Positions 31,102-45,082 of a stretch of DNA of 64,000 nucleotides are shown one piece after another. The translations under genes and the position numbers were made by a program. This DNA comes from Letharia columbiana. Lineage: Eukaryota > Ascomycota > Lecanoromycetes > Lecanorales > Parmeliaceae. Every line of letters begins with the position of its first letter. Within the stretch, counting starts at the first letter, position 1. The stretch is from assembly GCF_014066305.1 (NCBI RefSeq), contig NW_023501036.1, forward strand, positions 1,127,501 through 1,191,500, read 5' to 3'. The notes under the pieces are model-generated. The model was not told where the DNA came from, made no database searches, and saw nothing but the letters and a program-made list of their open reading frames with translations.

Positions 31102-34100
31102 GTGATATTAATATTTATATAGTAGCAACCATTATATAATAGCTTACTACTAGAAACTAATAGAGTCCTTCACTAATACTGGATTAATCCGAAGTCGAGA
31201 ACTCTTATACTTCTTCGTATCTAAAGTAAAGAATTCTCGTATTTCTTTAAATATCAGAAGCAAGTAATTCTTATACTTCTTCCGCCGAAGAAGTAAAGAA
31301 CTCTTATACTTTTTTATCTTTCGCTTCTTTATCTTTCGCTACTTCTATATACTCGATAAGCTAGCTTCTTATAATATAGTTATTTAGATCTAATAACTAT
31401 AAAATTTTATTATCTCTAATTACTAAGTAAGCTTTCTTATTAATAAAACTACTTAAAGAATTATCTAGTATCTTATTAAAGATATCTTTAGATTTATTAG
31501 ATTAATATTATTATTATTAAGAGACTAATAAGTATAATCTTATTCTTTATTACTTAATTCGCTTTTTTAGTAAACTTAATTAGAAGATTAAGTAATCGAT
31601 TATACTACTCTAAGAATAATATTTTATTTCTTTTAAAAATCTATAACTTAGAAATATTATCTCTTCGATTTTCTATTTACTAGTAATACTCTAGAAGTAA
31701 AAAATATACCCCTTTAGATTAAGCTATAGATATCTCGCCTATTAGATCTCTAAATAATAATCCTTAACTTATTACTAAGTTCGACGATCTATAATATTAT
31801 TTACTAAAAATCTTAAATATCTCTATTAATAAGATTATTCGCTATTATAGTAATAGTAGAATAATAAATAAAGAATTTAAAGTAAACTCTTAAGTTATTA
31901 ATATAGAAGTAATTATTATTAATACTATTAATCGCTATATAAGAAATTATCTAAGTCTAAAATCTTCTAACTTATTAAATTCGCTAGAAAATCTAGAAAA
32001 TCTAGAAATACTAGATTAGAATATTACTAATAAAAATAATAAACCTTACTTTCTTAATAGCGATATCGAATTTTTCGATTCTTTCTATAATAGTAAATCT
32101 TTTAATATAATAATAGATATAAAGTATACTAGAAAAGAAATCTATTTTTAAAATATTACTATCTTTATCGATAGAATTAAAAATATTATAAAAGTTAAGA
32201 GTATAAAGCTACTATAAAATAATTTATAAATCTATTTTTAAGGCGAAGTACTCGAGTAATATATATATTAGCTTATTAATAATAAGAAGCGTTTACTAAT
32301 TTATAATAATAACGTTAAAAAATAGAGTATCGCTTTATTTAAGAGATTTAGGCTTATTAAAATATTAAGAATAACTACTATTATTAAAAAACGATATATA
32401 TTTAATAATATTATAAGATATTATAAGCTATATAAATATACTATAACTATTATTAAAACTATTAAAATAATAAAATTTAATAATAAATATAATTAGCTTA
32501 ATATTATTTAAAACGATTTTAATATCGAGTTCTAGTTTAATATACATTTATCTATTATTTAAATTATATTAAATTAATTTCTTATAACTATAGACGTAAG
32601 AAAAGAATTAATAATAAATAAAAACTTTAAGAATAACGAAGTCTAATTTAAATAATACTTTTTATATATTAAATCTATTTTATAGAAGTAATCTTAATTA
32701 ATATAATTAAGTAAGAGATATATCTAATCGATCTACGAACTTTACTTTCTAGAATTCTAATCGACTATAATAGTAATCTTTAACTTTCTTTAATTAATAG
32801 AATTATTAAGCTTATAATTAATTTTAAAAATTAATTTATTAAAATAATAATTCTATTTATTAAAGCTATTCTTAAAGAGATATATAATAACTATTATTAG
32901 CTTTACTAATATAGCATTAGATTACTATTAATCTAAATTAATAATAATAATAAAACGCGTATAATTCTTATTACCTTAGTCTTTCTAGTCTAGTTATACT
33001 CTATATTAATCTAAAAAAGCTTACTAAAATATTACTTAATCTTTTTAATTATAAAAGTAGCGAGCTTATTAAATCTTAATTAATAAAATAAAGAAATCTA
33101 AGAATCCTTAATAAGATTTAAGTTATTTAAAGAATTTTAATAGCTTTTATAATAACTATAATAAAGAGAATATTAAAAAGTAAGAAAATAATTATTTTAG
33201 TTTTCACGAAATTTATAAAAGTATAAAATTAAAGATTAACTTTATCGACTCGCCGCTATTAAAATACTCTTATTAACGATATTATAAGAAGTTTAAATTT
33301 AGAAATAAGTTATTCTATTATCTTAAGCAATAATACTAAAATTATAACATTAAGAATAAAAATTCTAAGAATCTCAAATATACTACGAAAGTAGTTTCTA
33401 TACTTTATACTATAAAAATAATTTTTACTCTTAAAATTATTAAATCTACTATCGTAGAACCGTCTAAATATAAATAAGAAATTACTTTTTATAATTTTTA
33501 GTATACTAAGATAGATACTCGCCTAAATTTAAACTCTTCTAATATAAAAATTTATCTAAATTCTAAATACTCGATTACTCTCGAAAATTATACTTTACTA
33601 GCTTTCTTATCTAATTTCGAGAAATAAATTTAAAAATAAATATCTTCTATATCGATTTAAGACTATAATAATAAAATTACTAATATTATAAAGTATATTT
33701 TTATAGATCTATACTTTCTAAGAAATCTAAAAAGTATAGAAAAAGCTACTCTTATTAAAGTATAGATAAAGATTTATTTAATAAATAATCTTAAGATTAA
33801 TATATTAATTAAAATAAACGTTCTTATATTATATAAGTTTCTATTAGATTATAAATTATAATCTACTATTATAAATAATTACTAGAATATTAAGATTTCT
33901 ATTTATTCTATAATAAAATCTTACTCTTAAATTAAGCGAGTTATAAAGGTAAAGTCTATATTTATATTATTATCTAATTTCGTAATAAATATTTTAATTA
34001 ATTATTATAATACGCTCTCTAATAATTATAATTATCTATTTAAATTCGAATTCTTAACTTTCTTTAAAAGAGAAGATAATATCTTTACTTATATTATAAA

Positions 34101-34640
34101 TTCGGCTATAACTTTTATATAAATAAGAAATTCTATAAAAGTATTAGTTATACTTTCTAAAAATACGAGATTAAATATTATAATAGAGTATACTATAAAT
34201 AGATATTATTAAGTTTCTTATAAATTAGTAAACTTAGTAATTTATAAGTAATATACTTTAGATTAATTAGAGATAACGGCCGTTATTATAATTATAAATA
34301 ATTTTATTAATATAAATTATATTACTATAATAGATCTTAATCTTAAATATATATTTTTAAATAGCGTAATTATCTATAATAAGAATAAGGCTTATTATAC
34401 TTTTAGCTCTATTATAATAGAGTTTAAAAATATCTTTATAAATTTAGAAAGTATTATAGATATTTCTAAAGAATAATAAATATTAATTTTATTAAAGCTA
34501 GACGTTAAAGTAAAGCTATCGAAGATTTATCTTTTTAATTATAAAGATCGAGAAGTAATTAATACTATTTTCGATAAGTTATAATAATAAAGAAAGCTTC
34601 GCTTCTTTATATAATCTATTTCTTATAATTAATCTTACTT
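31102..34640 (+). other. Presumed gag and protease region of the plus-strand chromovirus
   Basis: RIP-mutated; a patch near 31,140-31,320 is less altered and carries the repeated words GAACTCTTATACTTCTTC and GAATTCTCGTATTTC. I could not read a gag or zinc-knuckle motif securely. Confidence 0.35.
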
Positions 34641-34679
34641 CGTAATCTAATAAAATATATTATAAGATCGTAAAGAAAG

Positions 34680-35770
34680 AATTATTATTAATATTCGAGA
34701 ATTTAATATTATAATAAAAGATAATAGCTATTTATTACTCTTATAATTAAATATTATTATATTAATAATAGAATATATCTATATTTCTACTATAGATGAA
34801 GTTATATAATTTCACTAATTTAATATAAAGCTTTCTAATAAATATAAACTTACTATTATTAATTATCGGGATTAGAAAGAATTTAATATAGTATTTATAA
34901 AATATAAGAGATTTTTATTATATATATAACGTTAGACTAATACCCTACTACGTTTACTTTATACTTTTATATATACTTTTATAAATAATATTATTATCTT
35001 TAATAGAATCTTTTAAAAATATAAATCTTATCTTTAATAGCTATTTTAGCTATTATAAGAGAAAAATACTTCTTTAATATTAACGAAATTCTTTCTAGAA
35101 TTTCTATTTATAATATTATTAGAATAGCGTATTAACTCTCTTAATATATCTATAGTAGAAGAAAAAATTAAGATAATTACTATATTTCGATTTTTATTAA
35201 ATTTTTATAATTTAAAGATCTTTCTTAACTTAATAAAATAACTAAAAAACTCGATTTCTCGCTATGTGTAGCGTGCTTAGCTATTATAGAAATAAAAGAT
35301 TTCTCTTACTTAAATAATAATAGCTAAATTTATTACTTTCTTAAATTAACTTAAATTAACTATTACTTCTAAAAAGTAACTTATTAAACTTATATATAAG
35401 CGAACTTCTATATAGCTATACTATAAATCGACTCGAGAAAAAAATTCTACCTTCTAGAATTTATAAGATACTTTTCACTCGCTCTTCTTTCTAATATACT
35501 TCGATTAAAAGCGAAAATTATATATTAATATCGATACTTTTAAAGTATAGAGATTCGCTATTATAATTTATTATATAAAAAAAAAAAAAAATCTCTATTT
35601 CTATTAGAGAAGATATATAAGCGATAATATTTCTAAGTAAATTAATTAATACTACGAAATATAATTACTATTTTATAAAATTTAAGATTATTACTATAGT
35701 TTAAATAGTTTATAAAATTAAATATTTAATTGAAATTTTCAAAATATTTTTTATAAATTTTTTTTTTTTT
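34680..35770 (+). pseudogene. Gypsy reverse transcriptase and RNase H remnant
   Basis: Plus-strand reading: YISTIDEVI (family YISTIDAVSFF), FNIKLSNKYKLTIINYRDQKE (family FNVKLSDRHKLTVVSHRGQEE), FIYTFINNIIIFNR (family AFVDDIIIFSR), FLEFL, RINSLNISIVEEKIK (family RVNSLGLSTAEEKIK). Then the RNase H segment reads ISKLINTTKYNYYFIKFKI (family LNPAERNYWPTELEIAGIVWV). Reading stops at a T-rich tract next to the copia insertion. The mutated residues are consistently those RIP converts. Confidence 0.8.
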
Positions 35771-35777
35771 TTCTTTT

Positions 35778-35850
35778 TTTTAAAATATAAAGATAGAATA
35801 CTTAGTTATATTAACTATAAAGTTCTATAGAAGAAAAGAGCGACTTAATA
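35778..35850 (-). repeat. Copia left terminal repeat (73 bp)
   Basis: TTTTAAAATATAAAGATAGA through GAGCGACTTAATA. Matches 43,547-43,619 with few differences. Confidence 0.75.
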
Positions 35851-36739
35851 CGAGCGCGCTAAGGCGTATTATATAACTGTAGTTACATAAACTGTTAAGA
35901 CGCTAAGAGTTACGTAATTCGAATTTTAATACTCTTCTTTATACGTATTCTTATTATAAGCGAAACCTAGTAAATACGAAGTTTAATATTAACGATGTTA
36001 AAATCGAATAGATAAGATAAGATAACTTATTAATTTTTTTTAATAGCGTCGAGTAATTAAAGTAAAATTTAAGTTAAATAATTAATATTAAGTTAGTATT
36101 AAATAATAAGAGTAAATTAGTATTAAGTAATTAAGTTAGTACTAGATAGTTAACGTAAAAATATATTTCTTTATATCTTTACCCCCTTATATAAACAAAA
36201 TTAAAAAAAATACGAGATTTAAAGTTTACGACGTTTAAAATAGAATAGATAAAGTAAAAAGTCGAAATCTAAAAACGACTATATTAAACTATAGCCCTTA
36301 CTTAAATATAACCTAAATCTCACTTTTTATTAAAAAACGATTTCTCGAAAATTTTATTTTTAGATTATCTAATATATATTAAAAATCGATTAATTTAAGA
36401 TTAAAGAATATATATAAGAATAACTAAATATAATAATTAAAAGAAATCTCTTCTAGCTATATATCGCCGACTATAAGATCTCTATAAGAGTTGTTTTAGA
36501 TAATTAGTTTTTAATAATAGTAGTAGTAATAGCGATAATTTAAAGATATAATACTTGAGATATTAATAATAAATAGATATAAATTTCTTAAAAGAGTTTT
36601 AGAAGTTTTAATAATAATAGCGGATAATAGCGCTAAAGAATTAGTTATTTCGATATAGAATAGCGAGTTTGATAGAGTATTAAGCTTAATATAGCGATTC
36701 GATAAGTAATTTAAATTAATTACTCCTAATATACAAGAT
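35851..36739 (-). other. Copia 3' non-coding region
   Basis: Between the left terminal repeat and the first RNase H fragment. Partly less mutated (CTGTAGTTACATAAACTG near 35,878). A short direct repeat containing AGTTTA..CGATGTTAAAATCGAATAGATA recurs at about 35,982 and 36,225. Confidence 0.4.
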
Positions 36740-37010
36740 TAATAAAATGATTTATCTATAGAGTAGATAACTTCTTTTATATTAACGGGACTAACTTAAG
36801 CTATCAAAATAATAAGATCTATACGACGATATTCTAAAGCTAATAAGTTAATAAAACCTCTCTCTTTAAACTTATTTTTAAAGATGATTCGTACTTAATA
36901 AGATCTATCGATTATTTATTAATCGATAGAGATATAATCTAGAGTAACGTTTTTAGCGATAACTTATTCTCGTATATAATAATATTAAATATTAATATAT
37001 TTAACGAGTA
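36740..37010 (-). pseudogene. Extra copia RNase H C-terminal fragment
   Basis: The minus strand reads an RNase H tail (HINIQYYY-like, then a YISIDQQIAD-like stretch, family YIPTDQQIADGLTKAL). It corresponds to 37,425-37,672 at a similar but less mutated level. The family A repeat separates the two copies, and this one is cut off at the repeat edge (37,013). Confidence 0.65.
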
Positions 37011-37012
37011 AT

Positions 37013-37424
37013 AGGCCTATAAATTAAATTCATATATTTTTTTGATTAGGGCTATCGAGTAAATAGGTGAGCGATCTTTAATAAGCGATATTTGAATTCC
37101 TTACGCTTTAATAATTATAAGACTCAACTTAGAAATTCTTTTTTAATCTGAAAGCCCACATTTTATTCTATAATTTAAAAAAATAATCTTAAAATTTTGA
37201 TAGAAAACAAAAAAGTTATTCTAAAATCAAATAATGTGTATCTGGTTTTTGATTAAGGCTGTCCGGCTTTCTAGCGAAGCTTTAATAAGCGATATTTGAA
37301 TCTCTTACGCTTTACTAATTATAAGACTATAATTTTTAAAAAATTCTTTTTTATCTGAAAGCCCACATTTCGTTCTATAATTTAAAAAAATAATCTTAAA
37401 TTTTTAATAGAAAATAGTTAAAAG
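37013..37424 (+). repeat. Interspersed repeat family A, copy 6
   Basis: Starts CGAGTAATAGGCCTATAAAT and contains two subunits with AAGCGATATTTGAATTCC and AAGCGATATTTGAATCTC, plus AAAGCCCACATTT. There is no 3' module. It sits between two copies of a copia 3' end. Confidence 0.75.
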
Positions 37425-37960
37425 ATTATTTATTAAAGGATTAATAAAGTAGTAAAGTAGATTTTTATATTAAGACTATTAGATTATAATTATAGACGCT
37501 ATTTTAATTTAATAAATTAGTAAAAACTCTTAGCCAATTTATTCTTATAGAGGATCTTAATAACCTCGAATTTATTAATTAACTATTAATCGATAAAGAT
37601 ATAATTTAAAGATATTTTTAATAATAACTTATTTTTATATATATAATATTAAATATTAATATTTTAATAGATATAAAATTAAGAGTTTTTAGCTAGTATT
37701 ATAGTGTCTTAATTATTATAAAAAATAATTATCGCTTATATTTATTTATTATTAAAATTAAGTTAATTTAATAAATCGCGTAATTAAATTTCTTTTTTAA
37801 TAGTTTATATTTAGTTAATATATTTAATTTTATAAATTAAAAGTATTATAATAGATTATCGCTTCGATAATTAATTAATAATTTCACTATTAATATTAAA
37901 TATATATTTAAATATAAAGTAATAAATATCTTAATTATCAACTTAATCGATATTAATATA
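37425..37960 (-). pseudogene. Copia RNase H remnant
   Basis: Minus-strand reading: a SKRQSIIILLI stretch (family SKRQSTVALSSCEAEY), then IQLRDLLNQLNF, ILAKNSQFYIR (family ALAKNPVFHARTKHIDI) and, near 37,490-37,560, KNKLAKSFYQFIKL (family LPKDKFLAFR). This is the C-terminal end of copia pol. Confidence 0.8.
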
Positions 37961-38169
37961 ATCACTTAAAGATTTTAAATCTTCTCTAAAGATAAATTAA
38001 TAGTTAATAGTTTATTTAAAATAGCGAAAGATTCGCTTAATCGCTTTTTAATAGACTTTATTAGAGTTTAAACTATATCTAAGATATTATTAAAATTATA
38101 AATATAATATCTAATCTTATATTAAATATTATTAGTATATTAATAACTTTATTATTAATTAATACTTAA

Positions 38170-38760
38170 TATAAGAGACTTTAAAGATTTAAAAGTTCTC
38201 TTTGAATATCTAATATCTTTCGATATCTATAAAAATAGATATATTTTTAAATTTCTATATATTATATTTAGTAAGAAACTTTTTAATATATTTTATTTAA
38301 TTAAGTTAAATAATATAATTAATATAATTTTTAATAATAGTTATATCTAGATAATAAATATATAATTTTAAATTAATTATTTTAAAATAATTATTAAGCT
38401 TATTTTTAATATTCTAAATTTCTATTTTATTAAAATTAGCTAAAAAAATATTATTTATATAAATTATAATAATTATAATATTATTAATAAAGATTAAGAA
38501 ATTAATTATAATAAGATTTAAAGTTTAATTCTTTTAAATATATAAAGAAAATATTATATTAGATTTTTAGAAATTACTTTAAATCGTATAGCGCCTTCTT
38601 TAATTTATATATCTTATATTTATTATTTATCTTAAAGTTTATAAATTATATTATATAAATAATTTTCTTTATATTATTATAAAGAAAAGCGATTTTAATA
38701 TTTATTTATTTTAATTTTTAATTAAGAGTTATTATTAAAATAAAGATCGCTTTATAATTT
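38170..38760 (-). pseudogene. Copia reverse transcriptase remnant
   Basis: The minus strand gives IKIAFLYNNIKKIIYI (family VKTAFLYGDLEEEIYV), IYKLKKALYDLKQFLKI (family VCKLKKALYGLKQSPRIW), YLKELNFK and INNI positions for YVDDI, then KNKLNNYFKI. The KALYGLKQ block is diagnostic of Ty1/copia. Confidence 0.85.
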
Positions 38761-41700
38761 ATAAACTTAATTATAAAAATAAAAGTCTTATTAAAATCTA
38801 TATTTTCGCGCTATTTAAAATTATAAATTATTTATTAAACTTTATATTATATAATCTTCTTTATAAAGTCTTACTTAAATTTATAAATCTATTTATTATT
38901 TAAAATATATATATTTAAAAATAAATTTATTAAGATTTAAATATTATTAATTATAAGAAAGTTAACTTCTTTTTATATAATAAATTTTTATTTTATTTTT
39001 TAATATTTATTTATTATTATTTTTTAATAGATTTAAAATTTAAATAATTTAAAAGTATTAATTTTAATTAAAAAAGTAAGTAAATTTAATAAAAGATTAC
39101 GATAAATTTTAAGAACTTTATATTATTTAGATTACTTTAAAAGAGATTATTAATTAATTATAAATCTAATTATAAATCTTATTAAGACTTATATTAAAGA
39201 TATTAATACTATTAAAATAAATCTTATAAATATATTTTCGCTTAGAGTTTTAAGTAATTTCGACTTTATTCTCTTTAAATATATCTTTAATAAAGATATC
39301 TATAATAATATCTATAACGAAGATATTTATAAAGATATTTTTCTAATAAGAAATTTATATAATAATAATAAATTCTCTTTTAACGACTTTAGCTAAGATA
39401 ATTATTACTTTAATAAATATTTTTTATCTTATTCTTTTTAAGACTCTCTTTTTAAAATTAATATTAAAAAGATAATTAATAGTTTATATATAGTCTTTTC
39501 TAGCGTATTTATATAACGCTTATTTCTATTCTTAAATAGATTTTAATTATTAATCTCTCTTTTTTTAGCGAGATTAAGCTTAAATAAAATAAATTTAAAA
39601 GAAATATTATTAATTTAAATTATATTTAAATAAATTTAAATTTTATTATTTAATATTAATATATAATAAAATTAATTAGCTTTATAATTAATTAAGCGTT
39701 CTCTTATAAATATAATTTTTATATTTAATTTAATTAATATTTAATAGATATATTTAATAGAAATTAATTTATTTAATAATTTAAAGATATAAAATATTAG
39801 ATAAATAATTTATAAAGGCCTTATAAGAGGTAATATTTCTTTTTAATATTAATTATAGATTATATAGATAATTAGAAATTTATATAAATTTTAATTAATA
39901 CTTTTATAATAATTTACTCTCTTTAAATATAGTATTAATCTTACTATTATATTATTTAATTAAAATATTTAAATTTATTATTTATTTAAAAATTATTAGA
40001 TATAATATCTTTTTTAGATAATTTCTTTAATAAATTAAAAGATATATATATTATAATTATTATACTTCGAAATTATAATTATTATAAAATCTAATATAAA
40101 TATAATTTTTATATTTAACTTAATTTAGAAAAGACTTAAACGCTATAAGAATTATAAGATTATTTTTATTAGAAAGTAAGAATATAGCGAAATAAAGCGT
40201 TTTATTATTTAGAAAGATTATTATTTATTTATAATTATTATAAAAAATAGAAAAAGACTTTTAAAGATTATTATAAATTAAATTATTTTTTTAATAATTT
40301 AATATTATATAACGCTTATATAATTTAATTTTTATATTAATAATACTATATAATTTATATATATTCTCTAAAAAATAAAATAAATAAATTTATTTCGATA
40401 TATATTTTAGCTAATTTTTTAAGATTCTAAAATTTTAAATAGTTATAATAAGCGTATTATATATATAAGATTTTTTTATTAATTTAAAAATCTAGAATAT
40501 TAGTAAATAAGAATAAGAATTTAGATTTAGATATAGATATAAATATAATAAACTTATTATAAATAAAAATATCTTTATTAATAACTATTAAATATATAAG
40601 AGTCTTTATTTATATATTTAGCGTATAAAGATAATTACGCTAACGTCTAAAAATAATATTATACTTTTTTATTTTAATATTTTTAAATATAAATTAAAGC
40701 GAATAATTTTAATCTTTAAATTACTCTTAAGAAATTAGATTAAAATTACTATTAGAAATATATTAGATATCTTTTATATATAAAATTTATTTATTTTTAA
40801 AATCTTTATATTTAAATTTAATACGTTTAAAAGCTAATAACTATAGTTAAATTATTAACTTTATTAATTAAATAATATAATTTAAATAAAATAAAGATTT
40901 AAAAGATTAAGAAGTTATAAGTAATATATTAAATATAAATATTATTAATAAATTATAAATATAATAATATAACAATTATAAATATCGAAGAAATTTAATT
41001 TATAATCTTTAAACCCTTTTTAATAAAGAAATAATAAATTTAATTTTATAAAAATTAAGAATTAGCAATAAGATATATAATATTCTCTAAATTAGAGTTA
41101 ATATATATTATAAAACTATATATTATCGCTAACTAAATATATATTATAATAATCTTAATATTATTAGATTAACGATTAATAATAAACTTATTAATTTAAA
41201 TATTTTTATCTTTATCTTTATTATTCGAGTTAGAGAAATTATTATTATTATTTTTTTTATTATTATCTTTATTATTATAATTATTGTAATCTTTATAATT
41301 ATTATAATCTTCTCTATTATTATTATTATTTTATTTTTTAAATTTAAAATATAAAATAATATATTCGATATTATTATATTAATTCTTTTTATAATAATTA
41401 TAATATTTATAAATTTAAATATAAATATAAAAATTATTAATATAGATCTTTTATTAAATTTTATATTTAATAATTTTATTAATAATAATTAATATAATAA
41501 CGCTTTATAAATTATATATAAAGAATTTATTAATTAACGTAATTAATATATAGATTTTAATATTAATTAAATTAATAAAATTAATTATAATATTAATAAA
41601 TCGAGTAATTATATAATTTAGATTAAATTTTATAATATTATTATTTTTAAAAATATTATAATTTTAATTATATTATTTATAATATAAATTATATAAAAAA

Positions 41701-43546
41701 TTTAAGTCTAAATAAAAGTAATAAATTTTTTAATTTTTATTAAACTTTAACTTTAAAAATAAATTATTAAATTTATTTAAAATCTTTATAAATCTATTAA
41801 TATAGAATTAAGAGATTATTATTATATCTTCATAAGAGTAATATTATTTATCTTTCTAAATATAAAATTAAGAATATTTAAATTTTAAGATTTAAACTTA
41901 TTTAAAATCTTTTAAACTTCTTTTAATATTAATTTTATTCTTAATTTTAAAATATAGAGTTTTTTTTATAACGCGATTTTAATATAATATAGATTTAATT
42001 TTATATCTATAATTAGCTATTAATCTAAACTTTAATAATAATAATATTAATAATTAATTTTATATAATTTTTTTAATATAGCGCTATAGCCTAAATAGCT
42101 TTAATTTATTCTTAAATTATTATTTTTAAATTTAATAATTAAAAATATTTTTAAATTTATTAATATTATCAAAATAATTTAAAAAGATTAAAATTTTAAA
42201 TTTTTTAAAAGATATAATATTTAGAGACTTAATAAGCTCTTTTTATTAAAGAATAAACTAAATAAATTAAATAAGCTCGCTTTATTAAAGTTTAAATTTA
42301 AGAATAAAACTTATATATTAATAAGGCTTAAAGAAATAATTAAAATAAATAATATTAATAAAATTAAATACATTTAAAAATTAAAGAGATCTTTATTAAA
42401 GATTAATTCTAATAGAGACTTAGAGATTAATTACTCTAATATTAAATTAAAATTAATAAGAAAGCTTAATATATACTTACTCTCGCTATTAAAATATTTT
42501 TTATAATATATTAGAGATTTAAGCGTATAAGAGAAATCTTATTAAGCTTTAAAATTAGCTTAATATAATTTAGATCTTTATTTATAAAGATTTATTATCT
42601 ATTAATACTTAAAATAGCGAATAATATTCTATTAAAAAGTTAAGTAATTAATAAATTTTAAAAATATTAAGATAATTTAAGAATATTATAATAATATAGA
42701 TTTATCTCTTATATATAGATATAATATTATATTATTAAGATTATATTAATTATCTTAATAATTAAAAGCTTTAATTATCTTCTCTAAAATTAATTTAATT
42801 AAAATTTAAGATCGAGATTTAATCATAAGATTATTTATTTATTATCAAGATATTTTATCTCTAAAACAAATACTTACATTAAGGCTTCTTTATAATAATA
42901 AAGATTTCTTTTCCCCTTTTACTTTTAAGATTAGAGTTTTTATTCTTTTAATTAATATATCTCTATTAATAATAATTAAAAACTATATAATTAGCCGAAG
43001 CTAAAATTATTTTTTTTTAAATTATATTTCTCTTAGCGATAACTAAAATAACTAATTTTTAATCTTTATTATAAATATTTTATAATTAAATAAATATAAA
43101 GTCTAAATACTTATTATCTAATTTTTTAATATTTATAATATATAAATAAAGGCGTATTATTTCTTTATTTAGCGTATTTTATATAGAGAAGCTAATAATA
43201 TTTTAAAGATCTTAATAATAATATAATTTAATTAATTATATAGCGACTTCGATAATTTTAACTAGATATAATATATCTTAACTCGCTTTATATTATTTTA
43301 ATTAAAAAATAAGAGCGTCTAAGTAATAATTCTTTAGTCTTTAAATTATAAATAAATTATAGCTATTTAAATCTAGAATAACTATTTTAAAATAAAAATT
43401 TCTTATATTAAGAAGATTAATAAAGTCTTCTATAATTATAATTATCTTTATTATAATAAATATAAATATCTAAAAATAATCGTAGCTATAGTGATAGATT
43501 ATATTATTATTAAAATAATTATTAAATATAATTTAAATTTATAATC
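38761..43546 (-). other. Presumed copia integrase and gag region
   Basis: On the minus strand, upstream of the RT. A possible CCHC zinc-knuckle remnant of gag (YICK..., with Cys and His codons altered) lies at about 41,380-41,430. Integrase should be near 39,500-41,000 but no motif was secure. TTATTATTATT-type runs occur at 41,235-41,340. Confidence 0.35.
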
Positions 43547-43619
43547 TATTAAAATATAAAGATAAAATACTTAGTTATATTAACTATAGAGTTCTATAAA
43601 AGAAAAGAGCGACTTAATA
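43547..43619 (-). repeat. Copia right terminal repeat (73 bp) with adjacent primer site
   Basis: TATTAAAATATAAAGATAAA through GAGCGACTTAATA. On the minus strand it ends TTTTAATA and is followed by GATTATAAATTT, a mutated tRNA-Met half primer site. Confidence 0.75.
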
Positions 43620-43649
43620 AGATAAATACTTTACTTATTACTTTAATAT

Positions 43650-44300
43650 CTTATAATTAAAATATTTTTATTATCGTAATTAGCGATTATAATATTAAGT
43701 TTATAAATATTTTCTAAAGAATTATTTTCGAGAAGCTCGAAATTATTATAGTAATTTTAATTATTTATTATTCTTAGATAGATAAATAATTAAAAAGAAT
43801 AAATTAGACTATCGAGATTACTCTACGATTTTATCTTACTACTAATACGAATAACTAGTTAAATATACTTTTATTTCTTTAAATATATCTTAATAACTTA
43901 ATTATATTAACGAAATTTATATTAAATAAAATCGCTTACGAATTTCGAGTATAAGATATATTAAGACTACTTATAGACTTATTATTAAAGAATCTTAATT
44001 AACTATATCTTATTAAATAAAAAAGAGATTAATAATATTATTACTTTCGCTAATATTATAATAAAAACTTATTATAATAATAATTATAAAGCTATTAATC
44101 TTCGCGAGAGATTATTAGTCTATTTAAGGCTATATTATAGCTACTTTATTTTCGATATTAATCTTAAACTTTTTGATTAGAAAGTTAAATTATTTAAAAT
44201 ATAAGAGAAGATCGAAAATCTTATCTATCGATTAGATCTTTTAAATATTATATATATTTATTCTATAATATCTATAGCTTAATTAGAGCCTATATTAGAT
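43650..44300 (+). pseudogene. Gypsy integrase remnant (continues the element at 34,680)
   Basis: Plus-strand reading: IIVISDYNIKFINIF (family IIISDRDPKFVSIFW), IIFEKLE (family LFEKLG), YYSQIDKQLKRINQTIEITLRFYLTTN (family YHPQTDGQSERTNQTIEIALRFYLTTN; broken by stops at Gln codons), then RFRV-DILRLLIDL. The first catalytic Asp region is missing, lost at the copia insertion. Confidence 0.8.
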
Positions 44301-44770
44301 CAAGCTAAAGATTCTTATTATAAAATACTATATTCGCTATAGCTAATAGAGAAAGAAGGAGAATAGATAGATTTAAATCTTACTATTAGATTTCTATTAT
44401 TTAAAATCGAGAAACTAAATAATAGATAAGAAATTAGAAAGAATCTTAAGTATCTAATATATTAAAAGGATAGTAATAAAAAGTATAATACTTAATACTT
44501 ATTATATATTCTCTCGAGAGTAAAAAATGTTATAATAGAATACGATATACGTATCGCTGCTAATTCTATAAATAATCGTTAAGGAAAGAGGCTATCTACT
44601 ACGCAAGCATTAGTTATAAAAGTACTTACTCTACTAGTTTCTAAAGCTAACGCTATCAAAAAGCAAGCTACTATTGTATTTATTTCTACTTATACTTCTA
44701 TTAGAAAGCGAGGCCGTTCTTATAAGAAGAATTATACTTTTTAAGAAAGACTCGCTTCTATAATTTAAAC
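44100..44770 (+). pseudogene. Gypsy integrase C-terminus, chromodomain and AT-hook-like tail
   Basis: Reads LREIISL (family LREGDYVYL), a LSDRKVGPFKI-like block, YRLDLL (family YRLDLP), HSIISIAQLEP (family HPVISVAQLEP), then IRFLLFKIEKLNNRREIRKNLKYL (chromodomain start). Next come YNT.YLLY.LSRVKNVI.EYD (family NEHNAWYPLYALDDAKDLI.EYD) and a basic KRGRSYKK tail. The last 500 bp are less mutated than the rest of the element. Confidence 0.8.
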
Positions 44771-45082
44771 TATAGTATCGATTTCTATATAAAAACACGA
44801 CTTTATCTTCGTTTACATTATTATCTACTTTATTATCGAATCTTTCTATAACTTCTACTACTTCTACTACTCGTCGTAATATATAACTTCTTACTTAATA
44901 AAATATCTTTTTAGATTTTTCTCTATAAAAGTAAGATCTTTTAACTTTCTTTGCCTTACTACGAAAAGAAAAAGAAGTTTATTCTTATTTAAAGAAATAA
45001 GTTTCTTTAATAAAAGAAAGGCTGTTCTTTACTTAAAGCACTTACAGCGAGAGCGCTACCTTTCTTTCTTTCTATTAACATA

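Larger units (their letters stand above)
35778..43619 (-). mobile_element. Ty1/copia element, minus strand, inserted in the chromovirus
   Basis: 7.8 kb bounded by 73-bp direct repeats (35,778-35,850 and 43,547-43,619). On the minus strand the right repeat ends TTTTAATA and is followed at once by GATTATAAATTT. This is the RIP-mutated form expected of a copia LTR end plus tRNA-Met half primer site (compare TTTCAACA-GGTTATGAGC in the TRIMs). Copia RT is read at about 38,350-38,700 and RNase H at about 37,490-37,960. A second copy of the RNase H C-terminus at 36,740-37,010 and a family A repeat (37,013-37,424) lie between the pol end and the left repeat, so the 3' side is a composite of two copies. 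No target duplication was found. Confidence 0.75.
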
